From NCBI GenBank assembly GCA_014384545.1, contig JACNFQ010000037.1, positions 1-13,306 of the forward strand: a DNA stretch of 13,306 nt. The letters are read 5' to 3'. A program made the translations under genes and the position numbers. Below are positions 6,494 to 13,091 of this stretch, in pieces. The DNA comes from a bacterium (GTDB lineage: Bacteria > UBP7 > UBA6624). The first letter of the stretch is position 1, and each line of letters begins with the position of its first letter. The notes under the pieces are model-generated. The model was not told where the DNA came from and ran no database searches. It worked only from the letters and a program-made list of their open reading frames with translations.

Positions 6494-7216
6494 ATGTGCT
6501 TGATTGTCGTTGCTGTGGGTGTGCTGGAAGAGAGCCCCTTAGCCCTAGCTTCAAACAGAGAAGAGAGCCCAACGCGCCCTGGAACTCCACCCTTCGTCTG
6601 GGAGCGCCCTTTCTCCCACATCTTCGCAGGACGAGACCCCTTAGGAGGTGGCACTTGGCTAGGGGTAGGGAAGGGTGGGGGGAAGGGTAAAGAGTTGGTC
6701 GTCGCCCTCACCAACCGACCCTACGACCCCCAACCCGCCGAAAGGAGCCGGGGGCTCCTTGTTCGGGATCTCTTGGGAGAGGAGTCTGCCGCCTCGGCTG
6801 CCACCGCTGCCCAGACGGCGTTTAACTCCACCCATTACGACGGTTGCAATCTGGTATTGGCAGACCGAGAAACGACTTGGATCGCCGATTCCGTATCGGG
6901 GGCAACCAAACAACTAGGGGTAGGGATCCACCTCATTGGGTTGGGGGAGGCGAATGATCCAAAAGACAAGCGATTCAAGAAGGTGAGAAAAGTCATGGAA
7001 GCGTATCCGCTTTGTACAGCGGATGATTGGATTACCCACATTCCTGTCCTGCTAAGCGACCATGGAATAGAGAGTATCTGTAGGTGTCAGGCTGAAGGAC
7101 GACCCACGATTTCTGCGGATGTGCTGACATTGGGTAAGCAAGGCGTGCAATGGGTCCATGCCCAAGGTCCCCCATGCTCTACGAAGTGGGAAAAGGTAGG
7201 GAGTACTACCCCTTAA
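6494..7216 (+). CDS. NRDE/TANGO2-family protein (NREE variant)
   Basis: This 240-residue protein belongs to the NRDE (TANGO2, DUF833) family: it starts MCLIVVAV, has LALASNREE (17-24) where the family reads N-R-D-E, then GGGTWLGV (51-58), VVALTNRP (69-76) and SRGLLV (85-90). Cys2 right after Met is conserved and, as I recall, the fold relates to Ntn hydrolases, making Cys2 a candidate nucleophile after Met removal. The family's reaction is not established; the eukaryotic member TANGO2 is linked to heme and lipid metabolism. Two oddities: Asp of NRDE is Glu (E23), and a Gly/Lys-rich insert (60-66) sits where relatives have a short turn, encoded by a G-quadruplex-like run. The ATG follows the preceding TAG directly, so translation is probably coupled. 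The last 11 bases overlap the convergent phosphohexomutase gene. Confidence 0.85.
   Translation: MCLIVVAVGVLEESPLALASNREESPTRPGTPPFVWERPFSHIFAGRDPLGGGTWLGVGKGGGKGKELVVALTNRPYDPQPAERSRGLLVRDLLGEESAASAATAAQTAFNSTHYDGCNLVLADRETTWIADSVSGATKQLGVGIHLIGLGEANDPKDKRFKKVRKVMEAYPLCTADDWITHIPVLLSDHGIESICRCQAEGRPTISADVLTLGKQGVQWVHAQGPPCSTKWEKVGSTTP
6662..6687 (+). other. G-quadruplex-like motif inside the NRDE gene
   Basis: The coding strand carries five runs of at least three G (lengths 4, 3, 3, 6, 3) separated by 1-2 bases, encoding residues 57-65 of the NRDE protein. It meets the usual four-run quadruplex pattern and, being on the non-template strand, would also be present in the mRNA. Whether it folds is unknown. 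Confidence 0.6.
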
Positions 7217-8633
7217 GAGATTCGGCAGCTTGGGCAGCTGTAGCGATAAGGGCATCCACCGCTTTGGCACCACCCTCGGATTCGCTATAGATGCGCAGAA
7301 GGGGCTCGGTTCCACTGGCTCGCACCATCACCCAACCACCCTTCACGCGCACTTTGACACCATCAAGAGTATTCGCAGCGTCTTCCTTGACCCCCAACGC
7401 TTTCGTAAGTGCTTTGGCAAACGCTGGGGTATCGGCTCGTAATCGCTGGGCTACTTCGGGTTCTACTTTTTGATCGCGTCGTTCATAGAAAAAGTCTCCA
7501 TATTTCTTGCGGAAGGTCTTTCGAAGGGCAAAAAGAGGCTTTCGTTCTCGTGCCAACATGCGTAAGAGGAATAGAGCACCCAGCAAGCCATCTCGTTCGG
7601 GGAGATGGAAACCCATCCCAATACCCCCACTCTCTTCCCCTGCGACTATCGATTCGCCGCTGAGCAAAAACTGAGAGAGATGTTTGAAGCCCACAGGTGT
7701 TTCAATAAGGGGAACATCGTGTGCTTCAGCCACCCGAGCCAACCAGTCGCTGGTAGGTAGCGACTTAGCAATGCCCCCCTTTTCAACACCCTCGGGGGGG
7801 TTAAGGAGAACCTCATCCGCGATAATTCCAAAGACCTCTTGAGGCCAAAGAAGATCTCCCCTCTCATCACAGACTGCCAAGCGGTCGCCATCACCATCAA
7901 AAGCCAATCCCACCGTTTTTCCCGCGCGAAGAACGCCCTCTGACAAGCCCTCTAGATTGCGGGGAATCGGCTCGGGGCTTCCCCCCCCAAATCCAGGCTC
8001 TTCAAAGTCTCGAATGCCTGTTATGGCAAGCCGCCCTTCGCCCAAGCCCATCTTTTGTGGCACACCGATTTGAGCACCGTGCATATAGTCAATCAATACA
8101 CGCAATGGGCTCTCTTTTAAGGACTCAAGATCTATCCATTTCTCAAGGGCATCTTGGTAATGGGCAATGAAGTCATCTGTTTCGTGAGGGAGCAACCGGG
8201 TGGTATCTGAAGAAGGGTATTCTGTGGGAATCTCAGCCACAATCTCCTCTACAAGAGTTTGCCCCATTGGGTTTCCATTAGATGCCCGCAACTTGACCCC
8301 CAAGTAGGAATAAGGATTATGACTCGCTGTCAACATCACACCCACATCTCCATCAAGTTCTCTTGTAGCAATACATAGAGCTGGAGTCGGGCTTACACCC
8401 CTAGACAGAGTCACATGGCACTTCTCTGCAAGGAGCGCCTCTGTAGCGATACGGGCAAACTCGCGGGCTTGAAATCGTGTATCGTGCCCCACCACAACCC
8501 TTGCCCTTCGAGATGAAATATCATTCATCCGTCGCCCCACTGCAGACATCAACCTACGGAGGCTATCCTCGGTAAACCCGAACCCGATTTGGGCACGCCA
8601 ACCATCGGTCCCAAAACGGATTTCTTCGCTCAT
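7206..8633 (-). CDS. Phosphohexomutase (phosphoglucomutase/phosphomannomutase family)
   Basis: This is a complete 475-residue alpha-D-phosphohexomutase with all four active-site motifs in order: the phosphoserine loop TASHNP (102-107, S104), the magnesium loop DGDGDR (246-251), the sugar-recognition loop GEESGG (332-337) and the phosphate-binding loop RASGTEP (438-444). N-terminal FGTDGWRA is also typical. It interconverts hexose 1- and 6-phosphates in the cytoplasm, feeding cell-wall, glycogen or nucleotide-sugar synthesis. GEESGG is the glucose/mannose-type loop, so glucosamine mutase is less likely, but choosing between glucose and mannose is beyond sequence reading. Its ATG overlaps the stop of the upstream membrane peptidase gene by 4 bases (ATGA). 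Its stop lies inside the end of the convergent NRDE gene. An 8-G tract (7981-7988) encodes GGG in a loop near residues 216-218. Confidence 0.95.
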   Translation of the reverse strand: MSEEIRFGTDGWRAQIGFGFTEDSLRRLMSAVGRRMNDISSRRARVVVGHDTRFQAREFARIATEALLAEKCHVTLSRGVSPTPALCIATRELDGDVGVMLTASHNPYSYLGVKLRASNGNPMGQTLVEEIVAEIPTEYPSSDTTRLLPHETDDFIAHYQDALEKWIDLESLKESPLRVLIDYMHGAQIGVPQKMGLGEGRLAITGIRDFEEPGFGGGSPEPIPRNLEGLSEGVLRAGKTVGLAFDGDGDRLAVCDERGDLLWPQEVFGIIADEVLLNPPEGVEKGGIAKSLPTSDWLARVAEAHDVPLIETPVGFKHLSQFLLSGESIVAGEESGGIGMGFHLPERDGLLGALFLLRMLARERKPLFALRKTFRKKYGDFFYERRDQKVEPEVAQRLRADTPAFAKALTKALGVKEDAANTLDGVKVRVKGGWVMVRASGTEPLLRIYSESEGGAKAVDALIATAAQAAESLKG

Positions 8634-10909
8634 TTCGCCCCCTCCAGAAAGGTATTTGCCAAACGACGAATCCTACCAAGCCTAGGGCTTCCCACCCAAG
8701 AGTTGTCTAGCCGCTCCAAAGTCAACAATCTATCAACTGTCTGCTGGGGATTAGAGGCATAAGTGCTTTCAGCCCATCCCAACACCTTCGTTCCCATCCA
8801 TCGCAACGCCCAGGGCTCCAGTTCCCCAGCCAAAGAGACGATCTCCGGTGGCGCCAAAGGCGAGCCACAAACCAACACCATCCAAAGATCCCAAGCCTCT
8901 CCTCCATCTTCTACACCCAACAGCAAGGGGCAGGATTCGCTTTCGGGCAATAAGCTTGTAGAGGTGCTCCAGAGGCGTTCGGGAAAGACCTGCCGCCACT
9001 GAGGAAGCCAAGATATTGAGAGACGCCGACTAGGGGAAAGCCCCGGTTCGAAAGGTCCCAATTGCTCCAAGAGATTCACTTCTTGGTCAGGGTCCCAGTA
9101 CGATCGGGATGAAAGGGCAGCGCCTTTCCAAGCATCATCGGGGGCTGAATCCCAACCTAGGTGCCAAATCGTCCGTGCAACCGTCAAATCGTCATGCGCT
9201 CTTTGGCGTGAAGCCGTCAGAGCAGATCCTGTTATTTCTGATGGTTGAAACGGACTCCGATTTAACCATTCCCAAGCCTCTTCCCAATCCACAAGAGAAT
9301 CGGTTTTCCAGAAGCCTCCAAGAGCAATTGACGAAACCAACAATTCGAAGTATCTACCCCCTGGTCGGTTCAGCTTGGGGTCTTCATTGCGAACCATGGA
9401 GATATACTTCTCCCAAGGCGATTCACTATTGATTGCTGTTTGCCACCTCACGAGGCACGCTTCTCGAAACCGGGGTTGAGCGGCATAGAGGCGTTCAGAG
9501 TCCCGGCGGGCCCGCTGGGGCACATCTAATCCTTCAAGATAAAGGCCCCACTCGCTCAAGGCATCTTCGGGCGGCTTGCCGAACGCTTCCTCCCAATCCG
9601 CGTTCGCGTATAGAGCAAGAAAAGCCTCCTTCCCCCGGCTTTGTAAGAGGTACCCCATCAACCCCCCCGAACGCTTGTACGATGTGCGAAAATTCCCCGT
9701 CCAGAAAGCGAGGCCGCCCAAGACTTCAGTGGGCGCTTCTTGCGCCCTCTTGGCAAAGGCTACATGTGCCCATTGCCCTTCATCCGTATCCGTAAACTCT
9801 GCCAAAGCAACCGCTGCCCCCTCCACAATCGTGGTACTCCAGGGCACTCGGAATGGCCAGGGGCCTTTGGAGGCGAGGATGGCGTGAACCATCTCGTGGG
9901 AGAGGTGGGGAATAGAGGGTCGCAAGCTAGACATATGGATCGTTCCTTGCCACGGTTTGACAAAATCAACCCTATTTACACCCGTCCAAAAAAGCTGTTC
10001 ACCCTCCTCCAGCAATAGATGAAGGGTTAGGGGTCGTTCAACCCCTAATCCCAACTTTTCGCGGTGCTCCCTAGCCAACGTAGCTGCCACCATAGCAAGC
10101 CTTTGGACATCTCCCACTTTTTCGGGGTGACGCAGGGACCACCCCTTCGCTGTTGTTACGACGATTTCGGGCTGATTGGCAGGCCATACAGCGACCGTTT
10201 CGCGGCTCGCTCTAAAGAGAATCCCTACCCCCCCGCCAAAAGGGTCTCCCAATAACATCCACGCCAAAACAGCAAACGCTTGACCACGCGCTACCCGTCG
10301 CTTCTTTGCGCCTGACAGATCTTCCCGCCAAATACGAAGAGCTGCCCAGATAAGAACGCCCCATGCAAAGAGAATCGCTTCTGTTCCCTCCCCCCCCTCC
10401 CCACTAGAAAAGTGGAAAGAGAGTTTTCCCGTAACAGGATGGTAGGGTGCCATTCGGGGCCCCAGCAACACCTGCGCACCCGAAAACAACCCCGTCCAAA
10501 GAACGAATGTCCACAACCTCTTACACGCACGCTTCACACCCCCTTTTCCCACCGCACCCAAGACAGCTCCAAGAAGGATTCCTGGGAGAGGTGCCCATAG
10601 GAAGTTGATCCTCATCCCCGTAGGGAGAGGAGGGCACCATGTCGTCAAACTAGGGAGAATAACTAGAGAGATCATGAGAGGGAAGATCAGAAGAAAACCA
10701 CGGAACAATCCGCTCTTGAACCGTGCGCGACGATTCCCTTTCTCCTTTCCAGCAAGAACTCCTGCGACGAGAAATCCCACCAGTGAGAGAATGATGGACC
10801 ACTCTGGAACGGGCCCCCTCATCATTCCCACAGGTAAAAGGAGGAGGAGGGGGGCGATACCTAATCCCACCATCAACCACCCCCATTGTCCACACTTTGG
10901 CATCCTCAT
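8630..10909 (-). CDS. Multi-spanning membrane protein with gluzincin (HExxH) peptidase domain
   Basis: Counting from ATG 10909 (759 residues), the first 235 or so hold about seven hydrophobic segments (near 11-30, 38-54, 68-87, 102-121, 132-150, 177-193, 209-233). A soluble region follows with HEMVH (338-342) and IVEGAAVALAEF 21 residues later (E363), fitting a peptidase-MA-like gluzincin: two His and a downstream Glu bind zinc, and the Glu in HEMVH is catalytic. GGLMGYLLQSRGKEAFLAL and the next helices are also usual there. The final 280 or so residues, rich in Trp, match nothing I know. The frame can extend to TTG 10939, but that would run into the divergent YlbF gene; ATG 10909 has TATCAT 6 bases upstream. 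The substrate is unknown. It is translationally coupled to the phosphohexomutase gene. Confidence 0.8.
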   Translation of the reverse strand: MRMPKCGQWGWLMVGLGIAPLLLLLPVGMMRGPVPEWSIILSLVGFLVAGVLAGKEKGNRRARFKSGLFRGFLLIFPLMISLVILPSLTTWCPPLPTGMRINFLWAPLPGILLGAVLGAVGKGGVKRACKRLWTFVLWTGLFSGAQVLLGPRMAPYHPVTGKLSFHFSSGEGGEGTEAILFAWGVLIWAALRIWREDLSGAKKRRVARGQAFAVLAWMLLGDPFGGGVGILFRASRETVAVWPANQPEIVVTTAKGWSLRHPEKVGDVQRLAMVAATLAREHREKLGLGVERPLTLHLLLEEGEQLFWTGVNRVDFVKPWQGTIHMSSLRPSIPHLSHEMVHAILASKGPWPFRVPWSTTIVEGAAVALAEFTDTDEGQWAHVAFAKRAQEAPTEVLGGLAFWTGNFRTSYKRSGGLMGYLLQSRGKEAFLALYANADWEEAFGKPPEDALSEWGLYLEGLDVPQRARRDSERLYAAQPRFREACLVRWQTAINSESPWEKYISMVRNEDPKLNRPGGRYFELLVSSIALGGFWKTDSLVDWEEAWEWLNRSPFQPSEITGSALTASRQRAHDDLTVARTIWHLGWDSAPDDAWKGAALSSRSYWDPDQEVNLLEQLGPFEPGLSPSRRLSISWLPQWRQVFPERLWSTSTSLLPESESCPLLLGVEDGGEAWDLWMVLVCGSPLAPPEIVSLAGELEPWALRWMGTKVLGWAESTYASNPQQTVDRLLTLERLDNSWVGSPRLGRIRRLANTFLEGAK

Positions 10910-10914
10910 AAAGG

Positions 10915-10921
10915 TATGATA
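10915..10921. promoter_or_regulatory. Overlapping divergent -10 boxes in TATGATA
   Basis: The plus strand reads TATGAT at 10915-10920, 7 bases before ATG 10928 of the YlbF gene. The minus strand reads TATCAT at 10921-10916, 6 bases before ATG 10909 of the membrane peptidase gene. Both would give leaderless mRNAs from one near-symmetric element. No Shine-Dalgarno at a usual distance serves either start, and no strong -35 is seen. Confidence 0.5.
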
Positions 10922-10927
10922 GACCCT

Positions 10928-11281
10928 ATGAGCATTCAAAAGAAAGCGATGGAACTAGGGATTGAGATTGGTAAGAGCCAAGAATTCAAGGCAGCACGCC
11001 GTGCCGAAGAATCTTTGGGCACTGAAGATGACCTCCGCGGACATATGGGAGAAATGCAGGCGCTCCAAGACCAAGCGATGGGCATTCGTTCTCGTGGCAA
11101 CCAAGTGCCCGAAGAGATGGTCAAGAAGATGGAAGGGCTTCAGATGAAGATCGAAGCGAATACGAAATATCAACAGTTCATTGCAACTCAAACCAATCTT
11201 CAGAAAGTCATGGAATCGGTCAACAAAACAATTGGCGAGGGCATGGAGAAGGGTCTAGACAAGAAGATCATCACTCTCTGA
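10928..11281 (+). CDS. YlbF/YmcA-family protein
   Basis: This 117-residue, highly charged all-helical protein fits the YlbF/YmcA (Com_YlbF) family: an N-terminal helix with AMELGIEIGKSQEFKAARRAEESL, a polar linker with RSRGNQVPEEMVKKMEGL, and a second helical hairpin with TKYQQFIATQTNLQKVMESVNKTIGEGM. In Bacillus the relatives YlbF and YmcA join YaaT in a complex that steers RNase Y and affects sporulation, competence and biofilm. Whether that role holds here is unknown. Upstream in-frame starts exist (TTG 10886, ATG 10916), but 10928 gives the expected family N-terminus and has TATGAT exactly 7 bases before it. Its TGA overlaps the ATG of the adaptor gene by one base, tying it to the export operon, which is an unusual partnership. 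Confidence 0.8.
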   Translation: MSIQKKAMELGIEIGKSQEFKAARRAEESLGTEDDLRGHMGEMQALQDQAMGIRSRGNQVPEEMVKKMEGLQMKIEANTKYQQFIATQTNLQKVMESVNKTIGEGMEKGLDKKIITL

Positions 11282-12435
11282 TGAATCGGTTTCTACCCCT
11301 GCTCCTTCTCCCTTTCGCGGCTTGCTTGAAGTTCGCCAAAGAAGAGAAGGTTGAATTTGATCTAGATACGATCCAAGTTTCCTCGCTTGTAATCAGTCGG
11401 TCTGTGGTCGCGTATGGGAGCCTCTCTCCCCTGACCCAAGTCGAGATAAAGAGTGAGGCTTCGGGCTTGGTAGCGACGATGGATGTAGAGGTGGGCGATC
11501 GGGTTGAAGCGGGGCAGATCATTGTCAGCCTTGACCGCGAAATCCTAGAAAGTCGCTTCCGTCAGCAAGAAGCCGTTCTGCTTCAAACTGAAGCAAGCTT
11601 GGGAACAGCCCAGATTGAACTAGAAGCATCCGAACGCGATTTGACCAAACTTCAACGGTTGGTGGATGAGGGGTATGGCACCGTTGACGAGTTGGCTCGT
11701 GCCCAAGACCGATTGGAACGAGCCCACCTTTCAGTGGCATCTGCACAAGCGAGTAAGGACCAATCTGCGGAATCGGTCTCCTCGGCACAAGATGATTTGG
11801 ACAATGCTACCATTCCTTCCCCACGAAACGGTGTTATCTTAGCGGTCTATGTAGAAGAAGGCTCTGCAGTCGCATCTGCTACAAGTGGTTTGGGGAACGG
11901 CACCCCCATTGCTTTGGTGGGGGATATGACGGTCATGAAGTTCTTGGGCTTGGTGGACGAAACCGAGATTGGGAAACTCCAAGATGAAATGGAAGCGAAT
12001 GTCAATGTCCAAAGCTATCCCGAAGATTCATTCCCTGGAACGCTCCAACGGATCTACCCCATGGGGCAGAACCAAGGAGGTGTCGTAAGTTATCAGGTAG
12101 AGATTCGGATTCCTAACCCCGACCGAACCCTTTTGCCAGGGATGACGGCAGAAGCTCGCTTCATTACCAGTTCTGAAGAGATGATGGGACTACCCGACTC
12201 TGCCTTGGTCTTTGAAGAAGACAAGGCTTTTGTTTGGGTGATGCGAGCTCCCGAAGATGACCCCGAAGGGGAACCCGTACCTAAGAAGGTCAAAGTGGAG
12301 ATTGGGTTTATTGGGGATGAGGCCGTAGAGATTCTCTCGGGTGTAGAAGCGGGAGAGTTTGTGGTGGACAGACCAGGCACAGAGATGGATGCACTTTCTC
12401 CTGTCAAAGTCCGCATGAGCCGTCGCCGGCATTGA
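11281..12435 (+). CDS. MacA-like periplasmic adaptor (HlyD/RND-MFP family), probable lipoprotein
   Basis: This 384-residue membrane-fusion protein begins with a short signal ending PFAAC (11-15); C15 would be lipidated after type II cleavage, although F at -3 is not ideal. The first lipoyl half is 52-85 (VEIKSEASGLVATMDVEVGDRVEAGQ), a coiled-coil hairpin fills about 86-176, the second lipoyl half is 177-215 (ATIPSPRNGVILAVYVEEG), and the beta-barrel is about 216-297 with YQVEIRIPNPDRTLLPGMTAEARF. A C-terminal membrane-proximal domain ends in SRRRH. In MacAB-type pumps this protein links the inner-membrane permease to an outer-membrane TolC-like duct; no such duct gene lies in the window. It overlaps both neighbours (TGATG before, TTGA after), so stoichiometric co-expression with the ATPase and permease is likely. 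The substrate is unknown. Confidence 0.9.
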   Translation: MNRFLPLLLLPFAACLKFAKEEKVEFDLDTIQVSSLVISRSVVAYGSLSPLTQVEIKSEASGLVATMDVEVGDRVEAGQIIVSLDREILESRFRQQEAVLLQTEASLGTAQIELEASERDLTKLQRLVDEGYGTVDELARAQDRLERAHLSVASAQASKDQSAESVSSAQDDLDNATIPSPRNGVILAVYVEEGSAVASATSGLGNGTPIALVGDMTVMKFLGLVDETEIGKLQDEMEANVNVQSYPEDSFPGTLQRIYPMGQNQGGVVSYQVEIRIPNPDRTLLPGMTAEARFITSSEEMMGLPDSALVFEEDKAFVWVMRAPEDDPEGEPVPKKVKVEIGFIGDEAVEILSGVEAGEFVVDRPGTEMDALSPVKVRMSRRRH

Positions 12436-13091
12436 TTCAACTCCAAGGCATTTCAAAGGTTTACCAAACCGGGAAGGTCTCCTTTGAGGCTCTTAAAGGA
12501 GTAGATGTCACCATTCATGAAGGGGAATCGGTCGCCATTACGGGTCCGTCTGGTTCAGGCAAGAGCACCCTGATGCATATCATCGGTCTCTTAGATAAGC
12601 CGACGCAAGGCACCTATCACTTGGACGACAAGGATGTGAGTCAACTGAAGGCAAACCAGTTGGCAAAGATTAGGAATGAGAAGATAGGGTTTGTCTTCCA
12701 GAGTTTTCATCTTCTTTCGGGCGCTCGTGCTTGGGAAAATGTCGCCTTGCCCCTGATTTACGGGGGGGTAAAAGGGGCATCCAGAAAGGAACGCGCAATT
12801 GATTCCCTCAAAGAAGTCGGGTTGGGTCCTTGGGCTCTCCACAAGAGCAACGAACTGAGTGGTGGACAGATGCAGAGAGTCGCTGTCGCGCGTGCTTTGG
12901 TTTCCAAGCCACGTCTCCTTTTGGCGGACGAACCGACGGGGAACTTGGATAGTAAGACCAGTGCGGAAATCCTTAAGTTGCTTGATGATCAACGGGCAGA
13001 CGGCACCACACTAATCATCGTCACACACGATCACGAAGTCGCCGACCAATGTGGTCGAACAATCCACCTCTTAGACGGAAGAGTCGTCTGA
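12432..13091 (+). CDS. ABC transporter ATPase, MacB/LolD type
   Basis: This is a complete 219-residue nucleotide-binding subunit with Walker A GPSGSGKST (38-46), Q-loop Q90, signature LSGGQMQRVAVARAL (142-156), Walker B LLLADEP (162-168, catalytic E167), D-loop NLDS (171-174) and switch H199 in VTHD. Length and the opening IQLQGISKVYQTGKVSFEALKGV are typical of the LolD/MacB/FtsE branch, which powers FtsX-type permeases from the cytoplasm by mechanotransmission rather than carrying substrate through the membrane. The start is a TTG that overlaps the adaptor's TGA (TTGA, 4 bases); no ATG occurs before the Walker A motif, so initiation probably relies on coupling. Its own TGA overlaps the permease ATG by one base. 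Confidence 0.94.
   Translation: MIQLQGISKVYQTGKVSFEALKGVDVTIHEGESVAITGPSGSGKSTLMHIIGLLDKPTQGTYHLDDKDVSQLKANQLAKIRNEKIGFVFQSFHLLSGARAWENVALPLIYGGVKGASRKERAIDSLKEVGLGPWALHKSNELSGGQMQRVAVARALVSKPRLLLADEPTGNLDSKTSAEILKLLDDQRADGTTLIIVTHDHEVADQCGRTIHLLDGRVV

Noticed and set aside
6307-6714. 135-codon open frame on the minus strand across the secreted-protein/NRDE junction
   Set aside because: It is antisense to two supported genes, has a low-complexity Pro/Ser-rich product and no start signal.
9109-9795. Two consecutive open frames on the plus strand inside the membrane peptidase gene
   Set aside because: Both are antisense to the HEMVH-containing domain region; compositions (Pro, Ser, Arg) are typical of shadow frames.
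10910-10939. TTG start at 10939 for the membrane peptidase
   Set aside because: It would overlap the start of the divergent YlbF gene and adds ten residues of no clear merit; ATG 10909 has a -10-like box at the right distance.
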